Assembly (NCBI RefSeq): GCF_023074835.1
Contig: NZ_JALLGW010000005.1
Coordinates: 62,001-126,000, forward strand
Source: Halomarina salina
Lineage (GTDB): Archaea; Halobacteriota; Halobacteria; Halobacteriales; Haloarculaceae
DNA length: 64,000 bases
Reading direction: 5' to 3'
Each line of letters opens with the position of its first letter. Position 1 is the stretch's first letter. The translations under genes were made by a program, and so were the position numbers. Shown here in pieces: positions 26,552-34,849 of the stretch. Under the pieces are notes generated by a model. That model was not told where the DNA came from. It searched no databases and saw only the letters and a program-made list of their open reading frames with translations.

Positions 26552-26559
26552 ACGTCGGT
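26552..26559. repeat. Right copy of 8-bp target duplication (ACGTCGGT)
   Basis: Directly after the right inverted end; identical to 11691-11698. Its last T is also the first base of hairpin leader copy 7. Confidence 0.75.
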
Positions 26560-26585
26560 TTGTGCGCCCCGCGTCAGCGAGGGCG
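26559..26585 (+). promoter_or_regulatory. TTTGTG hairpin leader, copy 7
   Basis: TTTGTG, then CGCCC ... GGGCG. It ends 18 bp before ATG 26604 of the VWA gene. Confidence 0.6.
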
Positions 26586-26603
26586 TTCGTCCCCTAACAT
26601 CCC

Positions 26604-29549
26604 ATGTTACTCAGCCATCGTCACCGAGACCGAAATCACCAACAGATCGTCGACGACCTCACGCCACAGGCCGCGACCAGAGCCCGTATCTCCACACAGC
26701 GAGCTGACCGACTCCGCGAGTTCATCCTCGGTCATCTCCCCGGTGAAGTAACCGTCGACGTCGTCATCACATCCAGCGTCCAGACTGCCGCTGTCCTCCC
26801 GGCCGACGTCGATGCCATCGTCTCCTCAGACGCCACCGACATCGAACGCGCCCAGGCCGAACGATTCCTCGCCGGCGTCGACGCTGACTATCTCGTGCTC
26901 GTCACCGGGAACGAAGCCGACCTTACGCGAATCCCGCTCAACGACCAGGTCACCGCCGATCATGCCCACCAATTCGGCCTCGCCTTCCACGAACTCCTCC
27001 ACATCCTCAAGACGGCGATCACCGCCATCGGTGAGCTACTCGATACCGAAATCGACTCGCAGTATCACGCGCAGGTTCACGACCTCATCAACATCATCGA
27101 AGACGGCGCAATCGAAAGCGAAGCCATCCGCGGCGAGAACTTCAGCGACAACGCTGGCATCCGCCTCGAACTCACCCGACGACTCCACTCACAGACGCCC
27201 GACGACATCCCCAACGGACAGGAGGTTCGCTACTCATTCTGGGACGCCGTCACCTCGTGTCTGTACGACGAAGCCATCTATCCGACGAGTATCACGGATG
27301 TCCTCCTCGACGAGGACGACGACCGAGTCCGCTTCAAGAGCGAGGCCGACCGCGCCGCGTTCGAGGCCATCCACACCGAACTGTGTACCCTCTCGCGTGA
27401 CGCACTCGCGATTCGGAGTGCCGACCGCGACGACACGACCCACGCCCACGATAAGACCGCCTCCGTCCGTCGCGCCCGTCGCGTCATCCAGACCTGGACT
27501 GACCATATCCAGCCCGTCCTCGAGGCCGACACTCGAGACCAACAGCAGGACCAGGACAACGAGCACGCACAGGGCGACGGCCAGGGGCAATCTCAGGAGC
27601 GTGACGGCGACGAGCAGAGTCAACAGCAGGAGTCCAGCGGAGACGCCACAGGCCGCTCCGAGTCGGCATCCGACCCCGACGGTGTCGGCGACATCTCCAG
27701 TGGAAACGGACAGCCTCAGACCGCCACAGAGGACGCCTCAGCCACGCCAGGTGAGAACGCCGAGCCATCCCTGCCCGAAGATTTCGATCCAAGAGAGGTT
27801 ACGCTCTCACGAGAGGCGACCGACGACCCCCATCAGAACATCTTCGAGCAACCGCAAGTCACAGCCGACCCCAATCCGGATGATATCGACGCCTATTCCT
27901 CTAGAACGACCCCCGACGACGCGGATGACAGCATCAGCGACACCGACGCTGACGGTGAGGCCGGTGCACCCTCGCCCGGAACCAGTGACAGTGGGGCTGA
28001 CGCCAGCGGAGATGGCGACCAGAGGGGTGACGGCGAAGCTAGCAACCCCTCCAGTGGCGATTCTGCACCTGAATCTTCGACTCGGGTACAGGCGATTGCC
28101 CAAGCCACCGAGCGGACCCGAGAACGCGAGAAAGCGGGAGGCGCTAACGGAACGAAGACAGAAACAGAACCCAGCGCTGGAAACGAGTCAGGAGCGCAGC
28201 CCACTCCCACTGACTCACACGTAGCGGGCGACTCGGCTGGGGGTGACCGTCCACGAGAGCAGAGTAGCCAGCTCACACTAGCCAACTTCGAGGAAGAAAA
28301 TCAACCCCGCACCAAGGACGACCTCGAAGAATCACCGTCGTCCAGTGAGAACGAAGGAGAGAGTGAGAGCGAAAGCGGTTCCCCTGGCGTCGGTGGCGAT
28401 GGCGGTCGCGATGTCGAGGTCAATGACGGTGAGGATACCGAAGACACGGAAGGTATGGAGAACACAGGTTCTACGGGTTCTACGAGTTCTGCGAGTAGTG
28501 TGGCCGACCAGACGCAGGATCTCCCCGACGGGCCAGCCCACGCACAGAGTTCCTCACGGTCGCAGCGCGAAGAGCAGGCAGCGTACGAAGACGCCCTCGC
28601 CGGCGACGAGCGGGCAGCCCGTACCGAAGCCGACCGCGAACAAATCGACAAACAGGCGCTCGAAGATGAACTCGACGCACTCGGCGACCACCTCGAACGC
28701 CAACACCGACAGCACTCTCACGATACCGGCGGTGAGGAGAACAGCGGACAGCGTGGAGGGGTGGGATACTCGCCGGAGAACCTCACCGACCTCGAAATCC
28801 TCCCGGTGGCTGATGATCTTGTCCCACCCCATGAGTGGGCCGCCATCGAAGACGGCGCTGGCCGCGTTGCCGACACGCTCGAAATGTACCTCCGACTCGA
28901 CCGCCGCAAGAGTACCCGACGCGGGCTCTCAGCCGGAGCCTACGACACGCGCGCCGGCCACCGCCTCGCCATCGGTGACCCTCGGGTCTGTAAGAGCCGG
29001 ACGATGGGCAACGAAAAACAGTATGCCCTCGTCCTCATCCTCGACCGCTCGGGGTCGATGCGAGGCGGGTCACCCGCGAAGATCGAGGTCGCGACCCAGG
29101 CGCTCACTCGATTCGCCCTCGCCGCCGAGAATCTCGGTATCCGCGTCGCGGTCATTGACTTCATCCACGGCAACGCCCGCCTCATCAAGCCGTTCAGCAT
29201 TGAGACGCGACACATCCAGTCATCCCTTCTCGATACGTCCTGTGGCGGCGGGACGCCACTCGCTGAGGCCATCGGCCTCGCGAACGACCTCGTCGAAGCC
29301 CAGCGCGACGACCCGCTCATCATCAGCGTTGGCGATGATCAGACCTCGGCAGACGCCGTGAAAGACGTTATCCGCCGGGCGTACGCCCCCGTATGTTCAC
29401 TCACCATCGCGACCGATACCGACCCCGGCACGCTCTCAGGCTCGGCTTCAGAACTCGCGACCTACTACGAGCGTCAGGAGACAGTCTATTCGCCTGAGCG
29501 TCTCGACGACAGACTCGACCAGTTCGCCAGTCTCCTCGCCGGTCTCTGA
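26604..29549 (+). CDS. CobT-like protein: HExxH domain, long acidic linker, von Willebrand A domain
   Basis: A 981-residue protein. Residues 1-300 are a helical domain with HELLHIL at 129-135, a zinc-metallopeptidase-like motif followed by IIEDGAIESEAI. Residues 310-720 are a very acidic Gln/Ser/Gly-rich linker. The C-terminal VWA domain has the MIDAS motif DRSGS at 814-818, TSCGGGTPL and a later Asp (SVGDDQT). The layout recalls CobT/DUF2201-type partners of MoxR/CobS ATPases, so it probably works with the AAA protein at 10067. The linker holds QLTLANF (28269-28289), a possible PCNA-binding box, and a Gly-Ser-Thr stretch encoded by centromere-like repeats. Confidence 0.83.
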   Translation: MLLSHRHRDRNHQQIVDDLTPQAATRARISTQRADRLREFILGHLPGEVTVDVVITSSVQTAAVLPADVDAIVSSDATDIERAQAERFLAGVDADYLVLVTGNEADLTRIPLNDQVTADHAHQFGLAFHELLHILKTAITAIGELLDTEIDSQYHAQVHDLINIIEDGAIESEAIRGENFSDNAGIRLELTRRLHSQTPDDIPNGQEVRYSFWDAVTSCLYDEAIYPTSITDVLLDEDDDRVRFKSEADRAAFEAIHTELCTLSRDALAIRSADRDDTTHAHDKTASVRRARRVIQTWTDHIQPVLEADTRDQQQDQDNEHAQGDGQGQSQERDGDEQSQQQESSGDATGRSESASDPDGVGDISSGNGQPQTATEDASATPGENAEPSLPEDFDPREVTLSREATDDPHQNIFEQPQVTADPNPDDIDAYSSRTTPDDADDSISDTDADGEAGAPSPGTSDSGADASGDGDQRGDGEASNPSSGDSAPESSTRVQAIAQATERTREREKAGGANGTKTETEPSAGNESGAQPTPTDSHVAGDSAGGDRPREQSSQLTLANFEEENQPRTKDDLEESPSSSENEGESESESGSPGVGGDGGRDVEVNDGEDTEDTEGMENTGSTGSTSSASSVADQTQDLPDGPAHAQSSSRSQREEQAAYEDALAGDERAARTEADREQIDKQALEDELDALGDHLERQHRQHSHDTGGEENSGQRGGVGYSPENLTDLEILPVADDLVPPHEWAAIEDGAGRVADTLEMYLRLDRRKSTRRGLSAGAYDTRAGHRLAIGDPRVCKSRTMGNEKQYALVLILDRSGSMRGGSPAKIEVATQALTRFALAAENLGIRVAVIDFIHGNARLIKPFSIETRHIQSSLLDTSCGGGTPLAEAIGLANDLVEAQRDDPLIISVGDDQTSADAVKDVIRRAYAPVCSLTIATDTDPGTLSGSASELATYYERQETVYSPERLDDRLDQFASLLAGL
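28462..28497 (+). repeat. Centromere-like 9-bp repeats inside the VWA gene
   Basis: TACGGGTTC, TACGAGTTC and a degenerate third unit follow ACACAGGTTC. The complements are GAACCCGTA and GAACTCGTA, the same 9-mers as upstream of parA. Nine bases are three codons, so the array is translated as a Gly/Ser/Thr linker. Confidence 0.55.
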
Positions 29550-29566
29550 GGGTCACTCCTGGCCAA

Positions 29567-29594
29567 TTTGTCGCCCCCGAAACGGTAGCGGGGC
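29567..29594 (+). promoter_or_regulatory. TTTGTC hairpin leader, copy 8
   Basis: TTTGTC, then GCCCC ... GGGGC, beginning 18 bp after the VWA stop and ending 32 bp before ATG 29627. Confidence 0.6.
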
Positions 29595-29626
29595 GTCCCT
29601 CCGACGCCCGCACCAGTCACTGATTT

Positions 29627-30637
29627 ATGTCCTGTCGAACACTCCATACAGCCGACGGCAACGTGCCCAACCTCGTCCTCCCGCCCGGGGCGCTCGCCCA
29701 CACCGACCGAGAATACGAGTACGACGTCGAACGCGATCCGGCCAATATCGAACCAATCGAACACCAGATCCGCTTCGACTTCATCCGCGGTGGCCCCGTC
29801 CGCCGCGACCAGCTTCTCGGCAGCTACAATCCCTGGAAGTACGACCCGACAGATCCCGCCACCCTCCCCTGGCAGGGCGTCAAGCAGAAACCACTCGGCC
29901 TCGCCTACGCCGAAACCTCCTGTGCCGCTCGCATCCACGAGGAGAAACGATTCTACGACCACGTCGACGATGACGCCACCCTCGAGGATGCACCGGCATT
30001 CCTCGCAGCACGACTCCGAATCGCTCGCGAAACCCCCGATCCAGAACAGGCCCTCGAAGAGGAACGCCAGCGCCGCGAAAAATGGTATCGCGAACTCATC
30101 CTCGGGCCCAACCTCAGTCAGGTCCTCAAGGACTCGTCGTACGGCACGCTCATCGAGGCGTGTATCGGGCCCGCACCCGACACTGACCGGCTGCTCGAAC
30201 ATAACGCCTTCGTCGGGATGGTCCTCGTCGACGACGACACCGACACCGACGCCTTCGCTCGCGACCGCACCCTCGATTCAACGTACGTCCTTCGAGAATC
30301 CGCGCTCTCGCATACCCAGACCGATGACCCCGTCCGACTCGCTGACTACGGCATCGACCTCCCCGCCCCGCTCCTGGTCGGCGAATACCAAAGCGCCAGC
30401 CAGTACCCGCTCATCCCGTGGGGCGACGCCCTGACCTGCGCCTGTCCGTACAAACAGTCCGCACCGTGGCGCGTGATGTGCAAACACGAACTGCTCGCGA
30501 GCGTCGTCTGCGGTGGCCGCGACTCGATCTTCCTCCCCGTCTCCCGGGGCATAGACGTCCCGCACCGAGCGCGGCGCTTCGTCAGCCCCGAAATCGCGGT
30601 CTCACACCACTCCCGAGCGGAGGGCTATCACCGATGA
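29627..30637 (+). CDS. SWIM zinc-finger-like plasmid protein
   Basis: A 336-residue acidic protein. Near residues 268-284 it has CAC followed by 11 residues and CKH, the CxCxnCxH pattern of SWIM zinc fingers, which bind DNA or proteins. The remaining sequence has a helical middle rich in Glu/Arg (EEERQRREKWYRELIL) and no enzyme motif I recognise. It overlaps the following gene by ATGA (30634), so the two are translationally coupled. Confidence 0.65.
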   Translation: MSCRTLHTADGNVPNLVLPPGALAHTDREYEYDVERDPANIEPIEHQIRFDFIRGGPVRRDQLLGSYNPWKYDPTDPATLPWQGVKQKPLGLAYAETSCAARIHEEKRFYDHVDDDATLEDAPAFLAARLRIARETPDPEQALEEERQRREKWYRELILGPNLSQVLKDSSYGTLIEACIGPAPDTDRLLEHNAFVGMVLVDDDTDTDAFARDRTLDSTYVLRESALSHTQTDDPVRLADYGIDLPAPLLVGEYQSASQYPLIPWGDALTCACPYKQSAPWRVMCKHELLASVVCGGRDSIFLPVSRGIDVPHRARRFVSPEIAVSHHSRAEGYHR

Positions 30638-31487
30638 CGACGCTGCTCGAACGCGAACATCGGAAACTCGTCACCGACCCACTCGACGCCATCAGCCAGC
30701 AGACCGGCGATTCGCCGTATCAGGTGTTCTCGGATTGGATCGACCTCGCCCTCGCCAGTTTCAGCGGCGACGAAGACGCGTATCAACAACCGGTCACCCG
30801 GTATGCGAACGACGGTCGCGATGAAGACACCGTCCGAGAGCTCGCAACTCAGCACGCAAACGCCCTCGGGGGACTCGTCCTCGCGATGAACAGACCAACG
30901 AAGACGTCCTCGGCGGCGTGTACGAACACTATGGCCTGACGAGCAGTCACTTCGCCCAGTACTTCACGCCGGGGGCGGTGAGCCGCGCGATGGCAGCGAT
31001 GAATCTCCCCAATGGTGAGGACCTCCGCGACGCCACCCCCGAAGATCCGCTCGTCATCGGAGACGTCTCCGGCTGTGGAAGTGGCCGACTCATCGTCGAA
31101 ACCGCGAACCACCTCCGCGAAATCGGTCCGGAGGCCCCCGCCGTCTTCCTAGGTTACGACAAAGACCCGATCTGCGCGAAAATGGCGGTTCTGAACTTCG
31201 TCCTCAACGACCTCACCGGGTACGTCTTGCTCGGTGATGCCCTGAAACTCGAGGCTCACCGCGTCTGGTTCGTCAGCGTCGCCCAACTCGCCCGTGGTGA
31301 CCACCCGGTGAAAGCCCTCGATGCCGACGGGCGCGACCGCGTGTTAGCTCGCTTCTTCGGTGTGCCACTCGACGACGAGCGCGTCACCGAACCGCCCACG
31401 GCACACGCGACGAGTGTTGAATCTGCCCTCGATGTCGCCCTCGACGGTGAGAACACCGCTCAGGTCGGCTTCGACGAGTTCGCGTGA
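30634..31487 (+). pseudogene. Adenine-methylase-like gene, frameshifted
   Basis: The N-terminal part (MTTLLEREHRKLVTDPLDAI, from 30634) and the main part (30918-31487) are in different frames that meet near 30886-30892. Upstream of ATG 30918 the second frame reads QTNEDVLGGVYEHYGL, clearly the missing continuation, so a small deletion is likely. The main part resembles HsdM/Eco57I-type N6-adenine methylases: YFTPGAVSRAMAAM, SAM motif DVSGCGSGRLIVE and GYDKDPICAKMAVLNFVLND. After GDAL, where NPPF/Y should follow, there is only LKLEAHRVWFV, so catalytic motif IV is missing. It may be a relic or a non-catalytic relative. Confidence 0.65.
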
Positions 31488-31494
31488 CGCTCCG

Positions 31495-31860
31495 ATGACC
31501 GTCTCCTGCAATCGGAAGACGTGCGACCGAACGTGGCCTCGCGATCCCGTCCTTGAAATCCGGTGTCCCACGTGTGGGGCCGACATCGGCACGAAGTGCA
31601 AGCGCCCCTCCGGACACGGCGGGAACTTCGTCCACCCACACGCCGCTCGTGACCGGCTCGCCGTCGCTGACGGACACTATGGCCACTGCCCGCTGGGAAT
31701 CTGCGCCGAATCACTCGCCCAAATGCCGAGTAAAGCGGCTACCGGGGGCTCGAAGAGCAGCAACGCCACTCTCGAAGCCGGGTATGAGAGTGAGAGTGAG
31801 AACAGGCGTGAAGGCAAGACCGCAGACTCGACCAGCCAGCTCACGTTTGAGGAACTTTGA
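31495..31860 (+). CDS. Zinc-finger protein with C-terminal PIP-like box
   Basis: A 121-residue protein. Residues 22-65 (CPTCGADIGTKCKRPSGHGG and a following HPHAARDR) match a compact zinc finger with CPxC, a later C, and H/H-x-x-R seen in phage and actinobacterial small proteins. The C-terminus ends QLTFEEL (31837-31857), fitting the PCNA-interacting pattern Qxx(hydrophobic)xx(hydrophobic) right at the end of the protein, where PIP boxes are often found. A clamp is encoded at 5299. The PIP reading is inference. Confidence 0.6.
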   Translation: MTVSCNRKTCDRTWPRDPVLEIRCPTCGADIGTKCKRPSGHGGNFVHPHAARDRLAVADGHYGHCPLGICAESLAQMPSKAATGGSKSSNATLEAGYESESENRREGKTADSTSQLTFEEL

Positions 31861-31880
31861 TCGGAGGACAGGTCGGCTTG

Positions 31881-31929
31881 TCCTACGCAACGATTGAACC
31901 GTCGATTGACTCTACTCTGTTGCGTAGGA
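31881..31929. promoter_or_regulatory. TCCTACGCAAC inverted repeat, copy 3
   Basis: Perfect 11-bp arms TCCTACGCAAC (31881-31891) and GTTGCGTAGGA (31919-31929), 49 bp end to end, 18 bp before hairpin leader copy 9. Confidence 0.65.
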
Positions 31930-31947
31930 CACACGTTCCCGCGCCGG

Positions 31948-31974
31948 TTTGTCGCCCCCGAGTCGGTGAGGGAC
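31948..31974 (+). promoter_or_regulatory. TTTGTC hairpin leader, copy 9
   Basis: TTTGTC, then GCCC ... GGG with GGTGAGGG about 9 bp before ATG 31982, a good Shine-Dalgarno distance. Confidence 0.65.
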
Positions 31975-31981
31975 TCGAATC

Positions 31982-32329
31982 ATGACATTCGATATCGAGA
32001 CGGACGCACCCGAGCGTGTCCGCTACGAAGCCGAACAGCTCCACGAACTCGCTGTCAACCACTTCGGATACGACACCGAACACGTCCTGTTCACCGCCCA
32101 CGCCGACGGTACGATCTCCGGCCGTATAGCGCTCTACGTCGCTGGCGACTACCACGACTACGAACACGACAATAACGACGACAGCGACGAGATAGAACAG
32201 GTCTCGACTAACGCTCGGGACGACACGTCCCACGACCAGGACCGCGACCCGGACCCACCGGCTGTCGGCGCAACTGTTCCCCGCCCGTCGACCGACGTGA
32301 CCACTGATACCGCCGAGGCCGGAGCCTGA
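31982..32329 (+). CDS. Hypothetical protein with small N-terminal domain and acidic tail
   Basis: A 115-residue protein. Residues 1-60 (RVRYEAEQLHELAVNHFGYD, then VLFTAHADGTISGRIALYVAG) look like a small alpha/beta domain; the rest is an Asp/Pro/Thr-rich tail. Not recognised. It starts a three-gene group with gaps of 2 bp. Confidence 0.6.
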   Translation: MTFDIETDAPERVRYEAEQLHELAVNHFGYDTEHVLFTAHADGTISGRIALYVAGDYHDYEHDNNDDSDEIEQVSTNARDDTSHDQDRDPDPPAVGATVPRPSTDVTTDTAEAGA

Positions 32330-32331
32330 CG

Positions 32332-32634
32332 ATGGGTGTCCTCGAGGACCACCCGGACGCCACGAACGTTCGCGTGACGTTCCACCCGCAAATTTGGCAC
32401 CACGGCTGTGCCGTCACCAGCGACGACACCGAAACATATCTCGTCTCCCTCAAGCAGGCGCTCACTCTCGACGGCGAACTCGTCCCCGACGATACGGATG
32501 GCTCTGACCAACTCGCTCGGGGCGGCGACGCCCCCGACATCGCACGGAATTGGTCAGGCCTCTTCTATGTGACCATCGACGAACTTGTCAACGAGACCGA
32601 GATTGAGGCCGGAAACGAGCACACTCCACGGTAA
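32332..32634 (+). CDS. Hypothetical protein
   Basis: A 100-residue acidic protein with alpha/beta character (TNVRVTFHPQIWHHGCAVTS). Not recognised. It lies 2 bp after the previous stop and 2 bp before the next GTG start, so it is part of a tight operon. Confidence 0.6.
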   Translation: MGVLEDHPDATNVRVTFHPQIWHHGCAVTSDDTETYLVSLKQALTLDGELVPDDTDGSDQLARGGDAPDIARNWSGLFYVTIDELVNETEIEAGNEHTPR

Positions 32635-32636
32635 CT

Positions 32637-32999
32637 GTGCCGCCCCACGACATCCCCCGCTGGGAAGACATCGACCCCAACGATATCGACTACGAAGCCC
32701 GCGACGAGAACCCGACCGGCCACGAACGGACACTCCGCTCACTCCGGTCGCAAATCGACTCCACCGAAGCGATTCTCAGGCGCTACCTTCGCGAACTCGG
32801 CGTCTCAACAAGTGGCGACCTCGCCCGTGTGTCGATCCCGACGCACGTACAATATCGCGACCCCTTCGCGTTCGACCGCGCACGCCAGGCCCGCACCGCC
32901 CAATCGAATCTTCGGAGCCGACGCCAATACTTTTGCCAAGTATTTGCCGAGCATCGACGTCGCAAACAGAAGACTGAAACCACGGATTCGGGTCACTAG
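32637..32999 (+). CDS. Hypothetical helical protein, GTG start
   Basis: A 120-residue protein starting with GTG 32637 (GTGCCGCCCC). It is helical, acidic at the N-terminus and strongly basic at the C-terminus (RSRRQYFCQVFAEHRRRKQK), so it may bind nucleic acid. No ATG gives a better start. It ends just before the origin-like repeats at 33027. Confidence 0.6.
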   Translation: MPPHDIPRWEDIDPNDIDYEARDENPTGHERTLRSLRSQIDSTEAILRRYLRELGVSTSGDLARVSIPTHVQYRDPFAFDRARQARTAQSNLRSRRQYFCQVFAEHRRRKQKTETTDSGH

Positions 33000-33026
33000 G
33001 CCTATATTCGCCAGTATTCGGGCGAT

Positions 33027-33102
33027 TTACAACACGAAAAGGGGGTGTGTTACAACACGAAATAGGGGGGTCCAAAGTCCGTTACAACTCGAAAAAGGGG
33101 GG
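33027..33102 (+). repeat. Three direct repeats resembling origin recognition boxes
   Basis: TTACAACACGAAAAGGGGG (33027), TTACAACACGAAATAGGGGG (33050) and TTACAACTCGAAAAAGGGGG (33082) are in the same orientation, 23 and 32 bp apart. A dyad-like 5' part, GAAA and a run of G resemble the haloarchaeal ORB to which Orc1/Cdc6 binds. No Orc1/Cdc6 gene is in the window. Confidence 0.5.
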
Positions 33103-33133
33103 TATCTGGCCAACCAACTGCTTGCAATTTCGA

Positions 33134-33144
33134 TCCTACGCAAC
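33134..33144. promoter_or_regulatory. TCCTACGCAAC half-site
   Basis: One perfect arm; the opposite arm has decayed to TTGTACATAGGA at 33166-33177. It lies about 200 bp before the gene at 33342. Confidence 0.45.
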
Positions 33145-33341
33145 AATTGAATCCGGATGGCTCCCTTGTACATAGGAACCGAGCCGACGTCGCCGATTGG
33201 CGCTTCTTCGGTAAACGTTCACTCGGGCTCAGAACCCGATACTTCTGCAACCCGTGTCTCGGTGTATTGGCTACAGTCCCCACATTTCCACATTCAATGT
33301 GGGCTGCGCGTAGTTATGCCTGAACTCCACCTACAACGTGT

Positions 33342-33701
33342 GTGAATATTCCCTCCACGTACCCGACACTCAGCTTGGAATCTGAGGTGGCTCTCGACTC
33401 ATATGATATGATTACGATCATGGATGGCCCGGGTGTGAAGGGCCTCGAGCGATACTTTCTCGGGTACTTCAACGAAGACCTCCGCGACGCTGACGGAACC
33501 TTTCTGGCCCGCCCCGTCGGGCATCACGAACTCCCCCATCCGATGACGCTCCCAGAAATCGAGGAGTGGGCGCTCAAATACCTCAGCGTTCCCGAGGAAG
33601 CCCTCTCAGAATGCGAAGAACGAGAGCTCCGCACCAACCGACGCAAGCGGACAGATCTGCCCGACGGAAGGAACACCGAGGACAGCACCGGAGCGACCTA
33701 G
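33342..33701 (+). CDS. Hypothetical protein, probable GTG start
   Basis: A 119-residue frame starting with GTG 33342; an alternative ATG is at 33408. The core (MDGPGVKGLERYFLGYFNED, then HPMTLPEIEEWALKYL) is alpha/beta and acidic, and the end is charged and disordered. Not recognised. No hairpin leader of the common type is seen here. Confidence 0.55.
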   Translation: MNIPSTYPTLSLESEVALDSYDMITIMDGPGVKGLERYFLGYFNEDLRDADGTFLARPVGHHELPHPMTLPEIEEWALKYLSVPEEALSECEERELRTNRRKRTDLPDGRNTEDSTGAT

Positions 33702-33764
33702 CCAGTCTTCGCCCCCCTCGATACGGGTCAAATCCGCGCCTCAAAACCAAGAGAACACCCTTCC

Positions 33765-34706
33765 ATGACCAACCCAACCACCACCAGCAACGAAGCACCG
33801 ACCGACCACATCAGGACGCCGGCGATCTCATCGACGACCGATGTAGATACAGCTCCGGCTGGATACCCCCAGAAACCTCGATCGCCGAGAGGCAACCTAA
33901 CCCGCCGAAGCGCCCTCGCCGGTGCTGGCCTCCTCGCAGCAAGCAGTCTCTCCGGGTGTCTCGGACTCCTCGGCGCAGAACCCGTTGCCGCAGACCAACC
34001 GATGGCCACTCCCGGAACCGCAACCCCCACGCCAAGCACCGGCCCGGGAGTGGGAGGCAGTGACGGCGACGACTACCACGACCACGGAGACCACGACGGG
34101 CCATCGATACCGGACGCCGACCAGACGCCGACGGCCGAGGCACCGACGTCGATTGTCGGCCCCGGTGTCCTTCCCGCCGATATCGAACCAGAACAGGGAC
34201 GCGGTGACTCCGAATCGTTCCACGAGCCCGACCACCGTGCCTGGGTGGGACCACTAACCTCCGCGAATCACGGCCTCCAAGACATCACCGTCACGAATAC
34301 CCCCCACGACGACCGGAAGAACAGTCCGATGCCTGCGCGCCTCGATGTCGACTACCTCGACGAGCCCATTATCGAATCTGACAGGACGTTCTCCATTACG
34401 GGCGCGATGCACTACGCTCATGCGTGTGGCTACTACGGCATCAACTATCTCGACGCGATCGACGGCGAAGCCATCATCGCACTCGCATACAACATTGACG
34501 AGACCACCTGTACGCCCGAACATCCCGGACGTCTCGGCGCACGATACGGGCCCATCACCATCACTGGGAAACTCGATCCGAGTATGGACGCTGACCACCT
34601 CATCGTCACCTTCCTCAGCGGCGTCCACGCCTACAAACTCGATGAATCCGGTGGCGACTGGGGCGGCCCGTGGCGCTCTGTCGCGAACTGGCACTTCCAC
34701 ATATAG
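33765..34706 (+). CDS. Tat-dependent lipoprotein
   Basis: A 313-residue protein with a twin-arginine signal (LTRRSALAGAGLLAASS, Arg47-Arg48) and a lipobox ending LSGC with Cys65, so it is probably exported folded and lipid-anchored outside the cell. A His/Asp-rich linker (DDYHDHGDHDG) follows. The domain at 150-313 is beta-rich with several His and Cys and ends in aromatic residues. Function unknown. The 46-residue region before the Arg pair is longer than usual, so the true start could be further downstream, though no in-frame ATG is obvious. Confidence 0.7.
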   Translation: MTNPTTTSNEAPTDHIRTPAISSTTDVDTAPAGYPQKPRSPRGNLTRRSALAGAGLLAASSLSGCLGLLGAEPVAADQPMATPGTATPTPSTGPGVGGSDGDDYHDHGDHDGPSIPDADQTPTAEAPTSIVGPGVLPADIEPEQGRGDSESFHEPDHRAWVGPLTSANHGLQDITVTNTPHDDRKNSPMPARLDVDYLDEPIIESDRTFSITGAMHYAHACGYYGINYLDAIDGEAIIALAYNIDETTCTPEHPGRLGARYGPITITGKLDPSMDADHLIVTFLSGVHAYKLDESGGDWGGPWRSVANWHFHI

Positions 34707-34748
34707 ACGGCCACGTCTCAAGGGGCGCGGTTGCCGCCTGTCACCCTG

Positions 34749-34774
34749 TTTGTGCCCCCCGTCGAAAGCGCGGG
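34749..34774 (+). promoter_or_regulatory. TTTGTG hairpin leader, copy 10
   Basis: TTTGTG, then CCC ... GGG. The next start (34850) is 75 bp away, longer than for most copies. Confidence 0.45.
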
Positions 34775-34849
34775 ATCAGTCACCAAAGGCACTCCCGTCC
34801 TGTTGTGTCCCTGATGACGTGACCACCACCCACGAACCCCGACGATATC

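Larger units (their letters stand above)
33000..33341. other. 342-bp gap with ORB-like repeats and a half operator
   Basis: Holds three direct repeats (33027-33102), one TCCTACGCAAC half-site (33134-33144) with a weak partner about 30 bp on, and otherwise no clear gene. A 62-residue frame at 33157-33345 has unlikely composition. G+C is lower than the flanks. Confidence 0.55.

Noticed and set aside
33027-33102. Three regularly placed repeats considered as a CRISPR array
   Set aside because: Only three copies, spacers of 4-12 bp, no cas genes; the G-run pattern fits origin boxes better.
33157-33345. A possible 62-residue gene after the half operator
   Set aside because: Composition is not haloarchaeal (few Asp/Glu), it overlaps the next start region and has no leader element.
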